A stretch of DNA of 64,000 nucleotides. It comes from Azadirachta indica. Lineage: Eukaryota; Streptophyta; Magnoliopsida; Sapindales; Meliaceae. The notes beneath the pieces are model-generated. The model was not told the origin of the DNA and made no database searches. It worked only from the letters and a program-made list of their open reading frames with translations. Of this stretch, positions 11,117 through 23,465 are shown piece after piece; position 1 is the first letter of the stretch, and every line of letters starts with the position of its first letter. The position numbers and the translations under genes are program-made. The stretch spans positions 11,085,269 to 11,149,268 of the forward strand of contig CM040440.1 in NCBI GenBank assembly GCA_022749755.1, read 5' to 3'.

Positions 11117-12256
11117 TCAAGGAGCATAGCCACCGTGACCGCCGCCATGACCGCCACCTCCACCACCACCATATCCACCACCATGTTCACCTCCTGCTCC
11201 ATACCCACCACCACTTCCTCCACCAGCGCCTCCACCATACCCTCCACCAGCTGCACCTCCATAACCTCCTCCAGCTCCTCCGCCGCCACCGTATCCACCT
11301 CCATGGGCTCCTCCAGCACCATAACCTTCTCCACCACCTCCACCACTTCCACCACCACCTCCATATCCAGCACCGTGTTCTCCACCAGCTCCATAGCCAC
11401 CACCAGCACCACCACCTTCTCCACCTCCATAGCCACCTCCATGTGCTCCTCCGGCACCGTATGCAGCTCCGCCACCGCCGCCATGACCACTTCCACCTCC
11501 GTATCCAGCCCCGTGATCTCCACCAGCACCTCCACCGGCACCGCCACCTTCTCCACCTCCATACCCACCTGCATGCTCTCCTCCAGCACCATATGCAGCC
11601 CCACCGCCTCCACCATGACCACCTCCACCACCATATCCAGCTCCACCAGCACCTCCACCTGCACCAGCACCTCCACCTGCACCACCACCTGCACCACCAC
11701 CACTTCCATATCCAGTACCATGCTCGCCACCAGCACCATAAGCAGCTCCACCACCACTGCCTCCACCACTGCCTCCACCACCACCACCGCCATGTCCACC
11801 AGCACCTCCATAGCCAGCTCCACCATAGCCAGCACCACCACCTTCACCTCCACCACTTCCATATCCAGCGCCATGCTCACCTCCAGCACCATAAACAGCT
11901 CCACCACCACTACCACCGCCGCCACCATCTCCATGTCCACCAGCAGCACCATAGCCACCTCCAACACCTTCACCACCACCACCACCACTTCCATATCCAC
12001 TTGCACCAGCTCCACCTACTGCTCCACCATATGCAGCACCACCCCCACCGCCCGAGCCACCACCCCCACCTCCACCAAACCCAGCAGCAGCACCACCGTA
12101 CCCAGAACCACCACCAGCGCCATGATCTCCATCATAGGCCACTCCCGGAATGTGGCCGACTATTTCTTCAGCATGGAGGAGGACTCGAGCAGCAGAACAC
12201 ACACCTAAACCCAAGAAAATAAAGAAAACTGCACCAAGAACTTTGTTCTTAGACAT
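11117..12256 (-). CDS. Secreted glycine-rich (cell-wall type) protein 1
   Basis: Intron-less gene for a 379-residue protein. I chose the ATG at 12256 because it directly precedes a clean signal peptide (MSKNKVLGAVFFIFLGLG, cleavage expected after CSA) that aligns with the paralogue at 32.9 kb; an in-frame ATG 39 bases upstream would spoil the signal. After a short non-repetitive part (ARVLLHAEEIVGH) the rest is glycine-rich repeats of the kind AYGAGGEHGAGYGSGGG, with alternating YGGGG, GHGGG and GEGGG blocks, ending in GGHGGYAP. This is the architecture of plant class I glycine-rich proteins, structural proteins secreted to the cell wall. A wall role is inferred from family knowledge. Histidine and tyrosine occur regularly in the repeats, and there is no cysteine-rich tail or RNA-binding domain. 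The frame is open throughout. The gene is very GC-rich against its AT-rich surroundings. TATA box and promoter block lie upstream at 12326-12362. Confidence 0.9.
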   Translation of the reverse strand: MSKNKVLGAVFFIFLGLGVCSAARVLLHAEEIVGHIPGVAYDGDHGAGGGSGYGGAAAGFGGGGGGGSGGGGGAAYGGAVGGAGASGYGSGGGGGEGVGGGYGAAGGHGDGGGGGSGGGAVYGAGGEHGAGYGSGGGEGGGAGYGGAGYGGAGGHGGGGGGGSGGGSGGGAAYGAGGEHGTGYGSGGGAGGGAGGGAGAGGGAGGAGYGGGGGHGGGGGAAYGAGGEHAGGYGGGEGGGAGGGAGGDHGAGYGGGSGHGGGGGAAYGAGGAHGGGYGGGEGGGAGGGYGAGGEHGAGYGGGGGSGGGGGEGYGAGGAHGGGYGGGGGAGGGYGGAAGGGYGGGAGGGSGGGYGAGGEHGGGYGGGGGGGHGGGHGGYAP

Positions 12257-12325
12257 GATGAAAATGGGATACTGATCAGAGAGTAAATCCCACAAACTTG
12301 GTTTAGAAACGCAGGGGAATATAGA

Positions 12326-12362
12326 TATTTATAGGCATGGGATTGGGGTCCAAAGCCGCGTT
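12326..12362 (-). promoter_or_regulatory. Core promoter of glycine-rich gene 1 (TATA box and conserved block)
   Basis: On the coding strand the TATA box CCTATAAATA (12326-12335) lies about 70 bases upstream of the ATG. It is directly preceded by a block containing TTTGGACCCCAATCCCAT and, further out, AACGCGG. The 37-base block recurs at 33015-33051 above gene 2 with only two mismatches. A second shared block (TAGTGTGTTT, then TGCTGTCC, on +) is at 12467-12489. Conservation in AT-rich, otherwise diverged flanks suggests shared regulation, but no known factor site is claimed. Confidence 0.7.
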
Positions 12363-12529
12363 GCCTGCATACCACTGCCGAAGGTAGTTGAGGGCACATG
12401 CAAAAGAGAAAATGGGTGCCCCCACACCCACAAAATCTATTATTGGTAGTAAAGTGATCATCTCTGTAGTGTGTTTTTGCTGTCCTCCACACTACACATG
12501 CATGTGTTCTTTTTTGGAACAACACTTTG

Positions 12530-14990
12530 CCTAAAACCTAATTTCCTTATCGTTAATTTGCTTGCGATTGCGATTCCATCAACTTATATTGCAATGACCA
12601 CTTTACTTTCACAAATGACCGTAAAAATTAATGAGGTAATGTTTTCATATAAATTTATATCCTTCTGAAATCTATATAGAACTAACAAATTATTATGGCG
12701 CTCGATGTATCAAAATCTTATCGCTAAAATAAAAAGAAGATTAATACTAGAAAATCAGAAAATGGAAAACCAACTAATTGTTTAATTAACTCATATTGTG
12801 CTTCATGTGCGATGTTCCAGCAGCATGCCGCCTTCTTTTTGTTAAAAGTTTTAAGCGTGCATGTCATACGTGCAGTGCTAGCTACTATTTCAAATGTACA
12901 CACAAAAATAATTATATATAAAATAAAAAGATTAGGATCTGTTGCTTGTTTTCTTCTGCTTCTTCTATTTTATTTTTCTTTATTTTCATGAATTTATTGA
13001 CATGTAGTTACTAATGATATTGGATGGCTAAAATTTTAAGTTTACCCTTTTTATTTATTTAATTAATTATCATACTCACTATTTAATTCAGGTCAAGAAT
13101 TTTTCAAATTTTTTAAATCAATAATTTCTCTACTTAAACTCATCTATTCTCCCTAAACAACATATAACGTCCGTGAAATTTCTTTATGTTATTCACTGTT
13201 ATATGGATGTCTATCTTTCGCTTTTATAATTCTCTAAGACTGGCATCACTCTTCCTCTTCTGTAATATATTGGAGAAGACAATGTACCGGAGATGAGATC
13301 TCTTTCTCTTTGCTTTTTCTCTTTTGTTCTTTCAGCCAAATATCGTGAAAACAAGATCACACATGATGTTAATTGTTAAAAGCAGGAGAATTCTATAAAA
13401 GGTGCAATTTCAAAATATGTAATAACATTTCAGTTCCCAGCAATAAAAGTCTTCAGCAAACTAAATTCATTGCCAAGATAGATGGCAATGTATTTTAAGT
13501 AAGGTTGATTTAAAACCAAAAAAATTAATAAATTATTAAAGAAGATGAATTTGTCAGAGGATAATTGTGCGATGTGTCTGCATTTTATAATGCATATATG
13601 ATCACTATTTTGACTTGAACAACTTCAAGTGGTTGTAATGTTCATTTCTGTCATTTATTTTGGATGGGTAATTGTTAAATTATTTTTCCAATACTTGGGG
13701 ACTATTGTTTATTAAATATTTAATTAGTTCAATTTTGCTTTGTAAGGCAATTAATAAGCATGTTTCTTTTTCTAATTTAATGGCAATTTTAAGAAAAATA
13801 TTTTTTTAAAATTTTTGTGTTGAATATAAAAGGTCTGAATAATTTTATTACATTGTTTATAAAAAATATTTTTATTTAATTCGTTTTTTACATCATTATT
13901 TATATAAAACTTATATAAGATATTTCAATTATGCTTTTAACATTTAAAATTAATTTATAAGGGTACAAATGTAAAGGTCCTGATTTTAAAATTTTTTATA
14001 TAAGAAAACCCAATAACTTGTTACTTATATTTAACTTTTAAATAAAAAACAAACTCATTTATGATGACACATTTGGGCTTATCCAAATTTTAGAGTTTCC
14101 AGTCAAAATATTAATGTCATTAATCAAGTAAATCACCATTGATATCATATTGATTTGCATAATCAATGACGTTGATACCTTAATTTTTAATTTGTTTTAT
14201 GTTTACAATAATTATCTTATTATATATTTTTTATGGGGTAATAATATTTTAATACCTAAACTTTGATGAAACGAAAAAACAACATATGATTTGCCCCCAT
14301 TTTAACAATTTCGTTTGTCCATAAACAGTGCTCAGTAACATTTTTGTTCTCTTTATAAAATATGGCGTGTTGCTATTTGAGTGAAGGAAAATCCATATAG
14401 AAATTGAAGATTTCTTTTTTTCTTCGACCCTCTTTATTCCTTCACTTATCTTCGTTTTTCTTTTTCATCTTCTCTACTTCCTTCATCCTTCTCAAACTAC
14501 ACTAATATTACTCTTTTTGCTTCTCCATATAAAGCCTCAATTTGTTCCTTTCTTTCTTATAAAATTACTTGCTACCTCCTAGCTTTGGTTTCAAATTAGC
14601 AAATCAGTTGGCAAGAACTGAAATTGAAATTAAGCATGTAATGGCTATGAGAATATGTTGACTCTAGGGTTTTAAAAACAGAATAAAATTGCCTTAACAA
14701 TTAGAGAACATATATATCTTGAATGAAAATGAAAAAGCAATTGAAATCCGGCATGAAAATCTTTTAAAAATTCTAAATGTTGTACAAAATGTGGTTTCCA
14801 GTAAAACGTATATGAAAAATGATAGAGAAAGAGAATGTCTTCATAGAGGACTCAAAATTTCACAAACATCAAGAATAAATTTGAAAAACTTTTTCTTCAG
14901 TCCTCAAAAGTTTGGAAAATATAAGTTCACTTTAACAATACTTTGATATACGTATTACAAAAATTTTTAACTTACATTTTATTCTTCTTT
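12530..14990. other. Intergenic, no gene seen
   Basis: Long AT-rich stretch upstream of glycine-rich gene 1. It holds T- and A-rich runs and no recognisable domain. A 75-residue open frame at 14719-14946 (+) is lysine- and asparagine-rich with no family signature; I do not call it a gene. Confidence 0.5.
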
Positions 14991-15239
14991 CACCTTTAGT
15001 CTTTAGAACCAACTTCGGTTTGATGTATGTATATTTGAGGATTTCCAGGCAACCACTCTGACCAAGAAATAAAAATTCTTTGTGTTTCTCACTTATATTA
15101 TCTATTTCCATTATTTTCTCATGTATAGTTTCCTTTATTTTTTATCATAGTATTTACAATTGATGTACATATATAAAAGACTCTACACTTAATGATATAT
15201 AGAAAGCTTTCATTTATTGCCTACCTACTGTGTTTTTCA

Positions 15240-15251
15240 TGGTATCAAAGC
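15240..15251 (+). promoter_or_regulatory. Primer-binding site of the copia element
   Basis: TGGTATCAAAGC matches the initiator-Met-tRNA site TGGTATCAGAGC at 11 of 12 positions and lies 15 bases before the gag start codon region, as expected. Confidence 0.7.
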
Positions 15252-15265
15252 CTTCTTATTCTAAC

Positions 15266-18230
15266 ATGTCTAGCTCAACTTCAACTGCCTCCTCCGTTTC
15301 TACATCTACTGCCCTTTTTTTTCCTTCCGATGGCACTTTCTATTCTTTATGCAACCTGATTGTTCTAAACACAACTTCACATCTACCTCTCAAGTTGAAT
15401 CAATACAACTTCATGACTTGGAGAGCATAATTAAACACTATCATTGTCGAATATGGTCTTCTTGGCTTTGTTACAGCTGCAGCATATTGTCCCCCTCCAA
15501 CTAGAAGTGGTGAAGATGGAAAATCAACCATTAATTCAACTTACAACATGCGGATGAGCCAAGACATATTCATCCTAAATACAATTGTTGCATCAGTAGA
15601 ACTCGAAATTACTTCTGCATCAAATTCTTTTGGAGCATTTATTACACTTGCATCAATATTTCAGAGCCATAGCAAAACACATGTAGTCAATCTTAAAGCT
15701 CGAATGACACAAATTAAGCACAACAACAAACTAGCAGCTGGCTATTTGTAGATAATGAAAACAATGGCTGATGAGCTTACATTGGTTGACACTCAAATCC
15801 TTAAAATTTGATCTCATAGTTATGATTCTAAATAGCCTCAAACCTGAGTTTAAAGAAATTGCTGCTGTAGTTCGAGCTAGAGACACACAAATTACCTTTC
15901 CTAATTTACGTGAAAACTAGTTGATGTTGAAATATCCTCACAAAAAAAGACATCTCAAATAATCCTATCATATCAGCTCACATTACAAAAAGACACTATA
16001 ATAACTTCTTTCGTTATCCTTATGCACCTCTTCAACAATTTTGTCCACCAAGGCCACCTTTTGTAAAGACACCTCCAACTACAAATAATCAAACATATTC
16101 AAGATCCAATATCTATCCACCAAATTATTGGAATCAAACACCAAAATGCAAAAAGGCTACTTGGGATCAACGCTTAGGTCATCCTTCTTCTAGAATTCTA
16201 GATTATTTTCTTAATAAAAATGCTTCAGCTGTAGCATTAGATAAATCCACTTCCATTTGTAATTTATGTGCTTGCAATAAAAGCCACAAAATACCTTTTA
16301 CTACTACTTTTATTTCAAATTCTAAACCATTAGAAAAATATTTAAGCAGATGTTTGGGGTCTTGCACCCATTACCTCTTATGACAATTTCAAATTTTATG
16401 TTATATTTGTAGACCATTTTACAAATACATTTGGTTCTATCCAATGAAACAAAGGTTTGATATTTTTAGTATTTTCTTCAATTTCAAAGCCATAGAACAA
16501 ATTTTTTTAAGACTTGTGTAATCTTTGTGTTTTTAGATGGTGGAATAGAGTTCATAAAATTGAAATCGTTCTTCAATGAATTTGGAATTTCACAATTAGT
16601 GTCACCTCTATATACTCTTGAGCATAACAATATAAGTGAATGGCATCATCGCCGCATTGTAAAAATAGGTCTTACCTTATAACATTAAGCATCTCTTCCT
16701 TTACGATTTTGGACATATGCCTTTCATATTATGTTTATTTAATAAATTGCTTGCAGACTCATATTCTTCAATCAAAAAGTCCTTACGCAACTCTCTTTGG
16801 TGAAGTTCCTAATTATAATAAACTAAAAAATTTTGGGTGTCAATGCTTCCCTTGGCTATGCTTGTATTCCACTTATGAACTTAAAGTTAGGTCCAAACCC
16901 TGTATATTTTTAGGATATTGTACTTCACAAGTGTTTTTAAATGTTTTGATCCTATTTCTTTGTGCGTATATATATATATATATATCACATCATGTCATTT
17001 TTGATGAATCTATTTTTCCTTATCATGAATTGGATTTATTCTACCTTTGTGTCATTGCTCCTTATAATTGTTGGTGGCAGTGAGAGTGAATTCTTTTATA
17101 AGCTTGAAGATGTTATTTTTGGCTTGAGTTATCATAAGATGTGTTGGCTGATATGGTGTCGATGGAGAATAAGGTGGAGTCAATTTTTGGTTAGATAGAT
17201 ATTGAAGTGTATGATGAAGACATAGATGGTGAATCCCTATTTGTCTCAGTTAGTGATGGACTTCTTGTTGAAGAAGTAGTACTTGGCAAATCAACTTGCA
17301 AGGAAGTCTTTGGGGTAACATTATTAGAAAAAGAAGTCGACATAAGCATCCCAAGCATTACAAGATAGTAATTGGAAAGTTGTAATTTTCAATGAGTATA
17401 CAACTTTACTTCGAAATTAGACATGGGAATTGGTTCTTTATTCACCATATCAAAATGTAATTAGTTGCAAATTGATCTTTTATGTTAAATGATATTTTGA
17501 TGGTACTATAGAGAGATACAAAGCTCTTGCTTAGTTGGAAAAGGCTTTAATCAATGCTTTGATGTTGATGATTCTGATACCTTCAGTCTAAATATTAAAC
17601 CTACAACAATGTGTAACACTTTGTCTTGCTTTTGCAAATGGTTGGCTACTATAACAACTTGATGTCAATAATGCCTTCCTCTATATAACACTATGGACAA
17701 GTTTACATCTCTCAACCTCCTGGCTTTACTAAGCAAAATTTTCACAATTATATGGACTTAAACAAGCACCTTGCGCTTAGTACAAAGAATTACAATCCTT
17801 CTTGCTTCAGGTTGGCTTCTGCAATGCTATTTCTGATGCTTCCTTATTTATTTATAATCACTTAGGCATTGCTGTATTCTTTTTTGTCTGTGTTGATGAT
17901 CTTATTCTTACAGGCAATGATCGTAAATTTCTCTATAAAGTTGTTCACTCATTATCCCTTAAGTTTTTAGTCAAGGACTTAAGAAGCTTGCATTATTTGT
18001 TGGGGATTGAACTCATTTCCACATCAAATGGTCTGGTTTGTCACAACAAAGATACATATTAGATCTTTTATTAAAGATCGATATCTATAGAGCTAAACCA
18101 CTTCTACACCTTTGTGTTTAACCATATCATTGACATTGTTAGATGGTGTTTCTCTAATTGATGGAACAAAATATAGGTGAATGGTTAGTGCACTTGAATT
18201 ACTCATTAATAATAAAGATAACACTTGTTG
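15266..18230 (+). pseudogene. Copia gag-pol polyprotein, decayed
   Basis: Gag begins with a Ser/Thr-rich head (MSSSTSTASS), followed by the capsid-like segment LPLKLNQYNFMTWRA, YGLLGFVTAAAYCPPPT near 15450, and LKARMTQIKHNNK and MADELTLVDTQI near 15690-15800. Integrase begins at about 16150 (WDQRLGHPSSRILDYF, with the C-x2-C pair CNLCACNKSHK near 16260), then the catalytic core including the GGIEFIKLKSFF segment near 16545, and KSPYATLFGEVPNYNKLKNF near 16780. RT is recognisable at 17700-18060 (ISQPPGFTKQ, then FVCVDDLILTGND, which includes the VDD active-site motif). Several stops and frameshifts lie in every domain. Domain order integrase before RT is diagnostic of copia. Confidence 0.85.
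16967..16985. repeat. (TA)n microsatellite
   Basis: A short TA run inside the decayed integrase region; it creates one of the interruptions of the reading frame. Confidence 0.85.
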
Positions 18231-18359
18231 GAGAATTTAGGTTTCTGTGGAAATCTTGAATAATCCTAACGAGATCATTCATAGCAACTCCTCAAAAGAT
18301 CAGTTGTATTACAAAAAGCCCCTTAGCTTTATGGAAGGCATTTCAATAAGATATTAAAG

Positions 18360-19610
18360 TTAAAACTTTGGTCTTTTGAACTTTGCAAAACTATGGCCAA
18401 AACCTTAGTCAATAAATGAAGCATGTATTAAACTACATCATTCTCATAACCAAAGTGCTTTTACCCAAAACAGGCTTATCTCAGACAATATCATTGTTGA
18501 CTTTAAATGTCTTTACAAAATCATATGTAGAAGAATAAGTGAATGAGGTTGTATTCATGATAAAGTTGAATGAAACTTTCTAAAAGATGTAATGCTAAAG
18601 TTGGTTTCTCTTCTGTGTGTGTAAAACTCAATTTGAATTGCATCTGCTTAGCCTCTTCCTCCATCTTTATCAATGGTATATCTATAGGCAATATCATTGC
18701 TTAACATGGATTGAGACAATGCTATCCTTTATCTGCATGTCTTTTTATTCTCTATCCATAAGTATTTTCTTCTCTACTACACTTGGCTAAGCAACAGGTC
18801 TAATTCATGGTGATCAATATTCTGGTTTTTTCATCTCTTATTTCTTGTAGATGACAACCTTTCTTTTGTTAAAGCTACTATATAGGAATGTACCCTTATA
18901 AAGCAAATTTTTGAGATCTATTCAGTAGCCTGAGGTCAAGTTTTTAACATGGACAAGTCTTTCATACTTTTAAGCCTTAATACACTTCCTAAACACAAAG
19001 TTGCAAGTAAAATTGTAACTCCAAGTGGTTTCTTGCTATGAAAAGTATTTGGAGCACCATTAATGCTTGGATGAGACAAATCCCATTTTTCAGCTTTATC
19101 CAGGAAAGAGTTCAATTCAAATTTAAACAATAAAAGACAAAACTTTTTCTTGTGACAAACAAAAGGTGTTATCAAAGTACTAAGCCAAGCATTCTACTAT
19201 GTAAGTTTTTAAGATCCCTTCAAAACCATGCGAGGAAAGCCAAAGCATATTCTTAAGTTTTTGGTGGGATGGACAAGGGAAAGCCAAAGCATATATTGGA
19301 CAACATGGTCTACTTTTTCCAAACCTAACAAAGGAGATATGAATTTTCAAGATCTGTATTGCTTTAATTAAGCCTTTCTAGCCAAATAATTTTGGAGGCT
19401 TATTGTTACTCCTCGCTGGCAAAAGTTATAAAGACAAGTTATTTTCCTAAGATAAATTTTTGACACAACAAATTAGGGAGTAATTTTTCCTATATCTGGA
19501 GAAGTTTATGATAGGGCAAAGAAATTATAAAAGTAAGACGTTATTGGAGAATTGGTAGTGGCAAGGATATCTTAATTACAAAATGATAACTTTTTGCGGC
19601 TGATTCTTGC
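18360..19610 (+). pseudogene. LINE (L1-type) reverse transcriptase remnant
   Basis: Non-LTR retrotransposon ORF2 remnant on +. Conceptual translation across stops gives, in order, the RT landmarks KTMAKTLVNK, then a SAFTQNRLISDNIIVDF-like segment (near 18440-18500), KVGFSSVCVK near 18600, SIFINGISIGN near 18660, and a degraded active-site stretch VDDNLSFVKAT near 18850 in place of FADDS. The post-RT segment follows: QVFNMDKSF near 18940, FWWDGQGKAK near 19260, and RNYKSK, WRIGSGKDIL near 19520-19570. That order and wording match plant L1 elements. It is truncated at both ends. No poly(A) tail or target duplication was found. It begins where the copia RT breaks off. Confidence 0.8.
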
Positions 19611-19925
19611 AACATATTTAAATGAAAATAACCTTAGGGGAGGTAATTAAAGCTTAAATGAAAATGGCTTTGGACAGCCAGGGGAGGTAATTAAAGCCTT
19701 CCCAAAACATTGCCACAAATTGAAAGTTTCCAAAACCATAGGGGAGGAAATTAAAAATAACCTTATTATTGATATTTAAATGAGGAGAATGTAGAATATC
19801 TATGCATTACTTTTAATTTTCAATTAAGAAATATATACTGGAAAAGCTTCCAGCATTGTTATCTAGCTAGATTTGATTATACAATTATAAATACAAGTGA
19901 AAGCTATACAAAAATGAACTTAAAG
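19611..19925. repeat. Gene-free stretch with three GGGGAGG motif repeats
   Basis: AGGGGAGGTAATTAAAGC-like motifs occur at about 19637, 19680 and 19740. No coding content. This lies between the LINE remnant and the next copia pol. The motif may be part of an LTR or spacer that I cannot identify. Confidence 0.4.
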
Positions 19926-19929
19926 TTTA

Positions 19930-22900
19930 TTGTTCCAAAAATATTTATGTTTTAGCATGACCATCTTGGTCACCTAAGATCAACATGATGTATAGAATTG
20001 TTGAGAATTCTTATGATCAACAATGAGACTATTTGCACCACTTGTCCCAAAAAAAAAATAAAATTAGTGGTTAAACCATCAACTTTCTAAATTTGGATTC
20101 GAGTATCCATCATTCTTACATAGAAATCAAGAAAATATTTGTGAGCCAATTCACCTACTTAGTGGACTATTTAGCTATTGTATAGTATTAATTGATACAT
20201 TTACTCAATGGTCACATATGTGTTTATTAACTACATAATATTGCAATTGCTAGATAACTTGTATAAATTATCAAGTTGAGGGTACATTTTTCTAATCCCC
20301 TAACCAAGATTATAGGTTCGGATAATACTGGTAAATTTACTTCTAAAGTATTTGATGATTATTGCACACCAGTAGGATTGATGTAGAACATTTAATTCCA
20401 CTTGTTCATCCTCAAAATGGATTAGTTGAATTACTCATTAAGAAACTCTAGGTAATTGTTCAAACTTTACTATTATGCATTTGGTTACCAATTTTTACAT
20501 AGGATCACATTTTTGTATACTGCAACTTAATTTTTCTTAGACCTACTACTTGTCGTCAATATTCTCCCTACAACGTGTATTGATCATCCATGTAATATAT
20601 CCTATCTAGGTGCTTCTGGTTATGTTGTATATATTCTTATATTACCCACATAATACACTAAAATAGGTTCTTAATGTCATTTAAGGATTTATTTGGTTTT
20701 AACTTATCTTCTATTATGAAATATTTTGAGCCTTTAACGAGTGATCTATTATTGCACGTTTTATAGATTGCCACTTTGATGAGAAGGTTTTTCTACCATT
20801 AAAAAAAAAGCCTCTTAAAGGTATACATTGTTTTGGAAAACACTTACTATGTCTCATCTTGATTTTCATACTAATCAATGTAAAAATTATGTGTGAAAGA
20901 TAGTGTAATTTCAGTAAATTTGTAAATTAATTATCAGATACATTTATTGATACTACAAAAGTGACCAAATCATATATACCAACTACTAATACAGTAGCCC
21001 AAGTGGTTGTCTTCAAGAACAATATAATCAAAAGCCAGTAAACAAATTATCTATTGCATGCTAAAAACATAGTAGACCAATTACTTCAAAGGATATTGTT
21101 ATGCAAAAAAGAAGACTGAAAAATTAAGATCATGTTGAAAATAATACTTGAGCAATAAGTGTATCCACAGTTTCTAAATCACTAGCTCTAGAAGAGTTAA
21201 TAGTCCTTGATACAACACATCTCTAATGCCACTTATGTCCTTGAAGTGTCATTAGTCCCTAAATAGGCACAAGACCTTTAACTAATGATAGTCCGTAAAG
21301 TGACACAAATTCTTAAAGAAGCATTAGTCCTTAAAGTGACCAAAAAACCTCGAAATAAAAAAAAAAGTTTACAAATTATGCACATACACATATGATTTGG
21401 GGTAGTAATAAAATAGTCATCGATAATATATTTTCATTTTTAGTAGCTACTGAAATTATGAAAGATAATTATAACCCATAAATTATAAATGAATGTAGAC
21501 AAAGATATGATTGACCTCAATGCAAAGAAGCAATTTATGCAATATTGGCTTCTCGTACTAAATGCTAAGTATTTGGATTTATAGTCCAAATGCTAAATAT
21601 GTCAAACTTGTTAGATATAGATGAGTATCTATTCGAAAATGTAATGAAAATATGAGATTGTCATATGTAAAGAACAACTTGTCACTCAAGATTTCTCCTA
21701 AAGACTTGGAATTGAATTTGGTGAAACTTATTCTTTTATGATCGATGCAATTATGTTTTAATTTATGATGAGTTTGGTAGTCTTAGAAAAACTTATGCGT
21801 CTTATGGATGTGGTGGCATTTTATTTGTATAGGCTACTTGACACTGATATTTTTAAGAAATCCTTGAAGGATTCAAACTATCTTAAACATTTACATCAAA
21901 CTACAAAGATTGTCGAATAGATTGAAATAATTAGGGCAAATGCAATATAATCCCTTAACCAAATACTCGATTAAAAAAATGATATATTAATAACTCTTAT
22001 ATGCCATGTGCATTTATAAAGAAGATAGAGTTTGAATTTGCTTTTATAGTAGTACATATCGATGACATGAATTAAGTAGAACTTCTAAAGAGGTCCTAAA
22101 AACCACTGAATACATGAAAAAAGTATTTTAAATGAAAGATTTAAGGGAAAATTAAACTTTACCTTGGTTTATAGATCGAGCACAAACATAAAGAAATATT
22201 TATCCATTAACTCCTTATGTCGAAAAGATTATGAACCATCAGATAGATAAAGCTTATTTGTTAAGTCTTTCAATAGTTTTCGGTCTATAAATTCTAAAAT
22301 TATTTATTTCACCCTATATAAAATGATGAAAAGATACTTAGTTTAGAAGCATATATGTCAAAGCAAATGGCACTTTATTATATTTGCATACAGTGTACTA
22401 GATAGGACATTGCATTCTCTTGTCAATTTGTCAACCAGATTTGGTAATGCACCTACTCAATGGCATTGGAATATAGTCAAACACATTTGTGTTACCTTTG
22501 TGGAATGATAGACTTAAGATTATTTTCTTCTAACAAACTAATGAAGAATATAAGCCTTGTTGATTATAAATGTCCAAACTATTTGATCCTCATAAAGCTC
22601 ATGTCCATACATGTCTTCACATATAACAACACAACAATTTTAAGGCGATCCATGAAGTAGACTCTTCTTATTACCTCCTCTAATCATTATAAGATTCTAG
22701 CATTACATAAAGCAAATAAGGAATACATATAGTTGCGAATTGTCATCCATCACATTTAAAATATATGTAACCTATCTTCTACTACAGATGTTCTAATCAT
22801 ATACTTGTATTCAATAATTTAGCAGGGATATATCAAGGTGATAGCATGAACCATGTCTCACAAAAGTTTTCTACATTTGTGAGCTTTGGTACAGCAGCTA

Positions 22901-23000
22901 AATTGATGTTAAACAGATACGCTCTAATAAAAATTTTGTTGATTTCTTCAAAAAAGCCTTATATACATCAACTTTTGAAAAGTTGGTATATGACATTAAC
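19930..23000 (+). pseudogene. Ty1/copia pol (integrase, RT, RNase H), decayed
   Basis: Conceptual + translation gives integrase from about 19955 (HDHLGHLRSTC, then CTTCPKKK), the integrase core (VEHLIPLVHPQNGLVE near 20380), and a long linker. RT begins near 21480 (NECRQRYD, then later CAFIKKIEFEFAFIVVHIDD near 22010-22060, including the VDD-type active-site position as IDD). RNase H follows (LRLFSSNKLMKNISLVDYK near 22520, YNNTTILRRS near 22625, and HKANKEYI near 22705). The C-terminal third matches the fragment at 8.7-9.9 kb in layout, suggesting the same family. Stops and frameshifts are everywhere. Gag and protease are not recognisable upstream. Confidence 0.8.
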
Positions 23001-23019
23001 ATATGCCACTCTATAAGTT

Positions 23020-23443
23020 ATTTAATTGATATAAGTTGTGCGAGGGACAGATCTTGTTCAGTTATAATATGTCTTTGAAGTGAAGAATTTTCATCATCAT
23101 ACTAGAAAAATGCATGCGTGTTGTATTCTTTTCCCTTTAAAAAGGTTTTATCCTAATCAATTTTACTTACAAAATTTTTAAGAGGTAGCACAAAGCATAT
23201 ACAGCATCTTTTTATCTAAAGATTGTATATTTTCTATCTAAAGTATTTGTCTCATTGGATCTTTCTCCCTAATAAGGTGGTGGAATTTAAGGAGATGTAC
23301 TGTAAAAAAAGTCGCTTCCAGATTCTGAGCAAATCCTATGTGGAGATTGTAATGTTAAATTTTTCTCTAGTTATCACTATATACATCTATACCCATGAGC
23401 AATGTAATGCATGTATGGAATGAAAGATTTTTAATTCAATCCT
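23020..23443 (+). mobile_element. 3' LTR remnant of the copia element
   Basis: AT-rich stretch after RNase H with TTGTATTCTTTTCCCTTTAA near 23120, ATTTTTAAGAGGTAGCA near 23177 and GGATCTTTCTCCCTAATAAG near 23258. This is the usual layout of the LTR downstream of this pol type. It is interrupted at 23443 by the CACTA element, and sequence right of 30588 probably continues it. Confidence 0.5.
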
Positions 23444-23465
23444 CACTACTAGAAAAATGGCCATT
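23444..23465 (+). repeat. Left terminal inverted repeat of the CACTA element
   Basis: Begins CACTACTAGAAAAATGG. Preceded by CCT at 23441-23443. Confidence 0.8.

Larger units (their letters stand above)
14991..18230 (+). mobile_element. Decayed Ty1/copia retrotransposon
   Basis: A + strand element with a probable 5' LTR ending at 15239, a primer-binding site at 15240, gag from 15266, integrase at 16140-17010 and reverse transcriptase at 17540-18230. The part between gag and integrase is shortened, and the element stops in RT, where LINE sequence begins. No 3' LTR is seen. The left LTR limit is a guess, because no second copy exists to compare. Confidence 0.75.

Noticed and set aside
11066..12222. 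Long + strand open frames of 380 (Ser/Thr-rich) and 259 (His/Leu-rich) residues, and a second minus frame of 310
   Set aside because: They are shadows of the glycine-rich repeats in gene 1; absence of stops follows from the G-rich repeat, and only the frame with a signal peptide makes biological sense.
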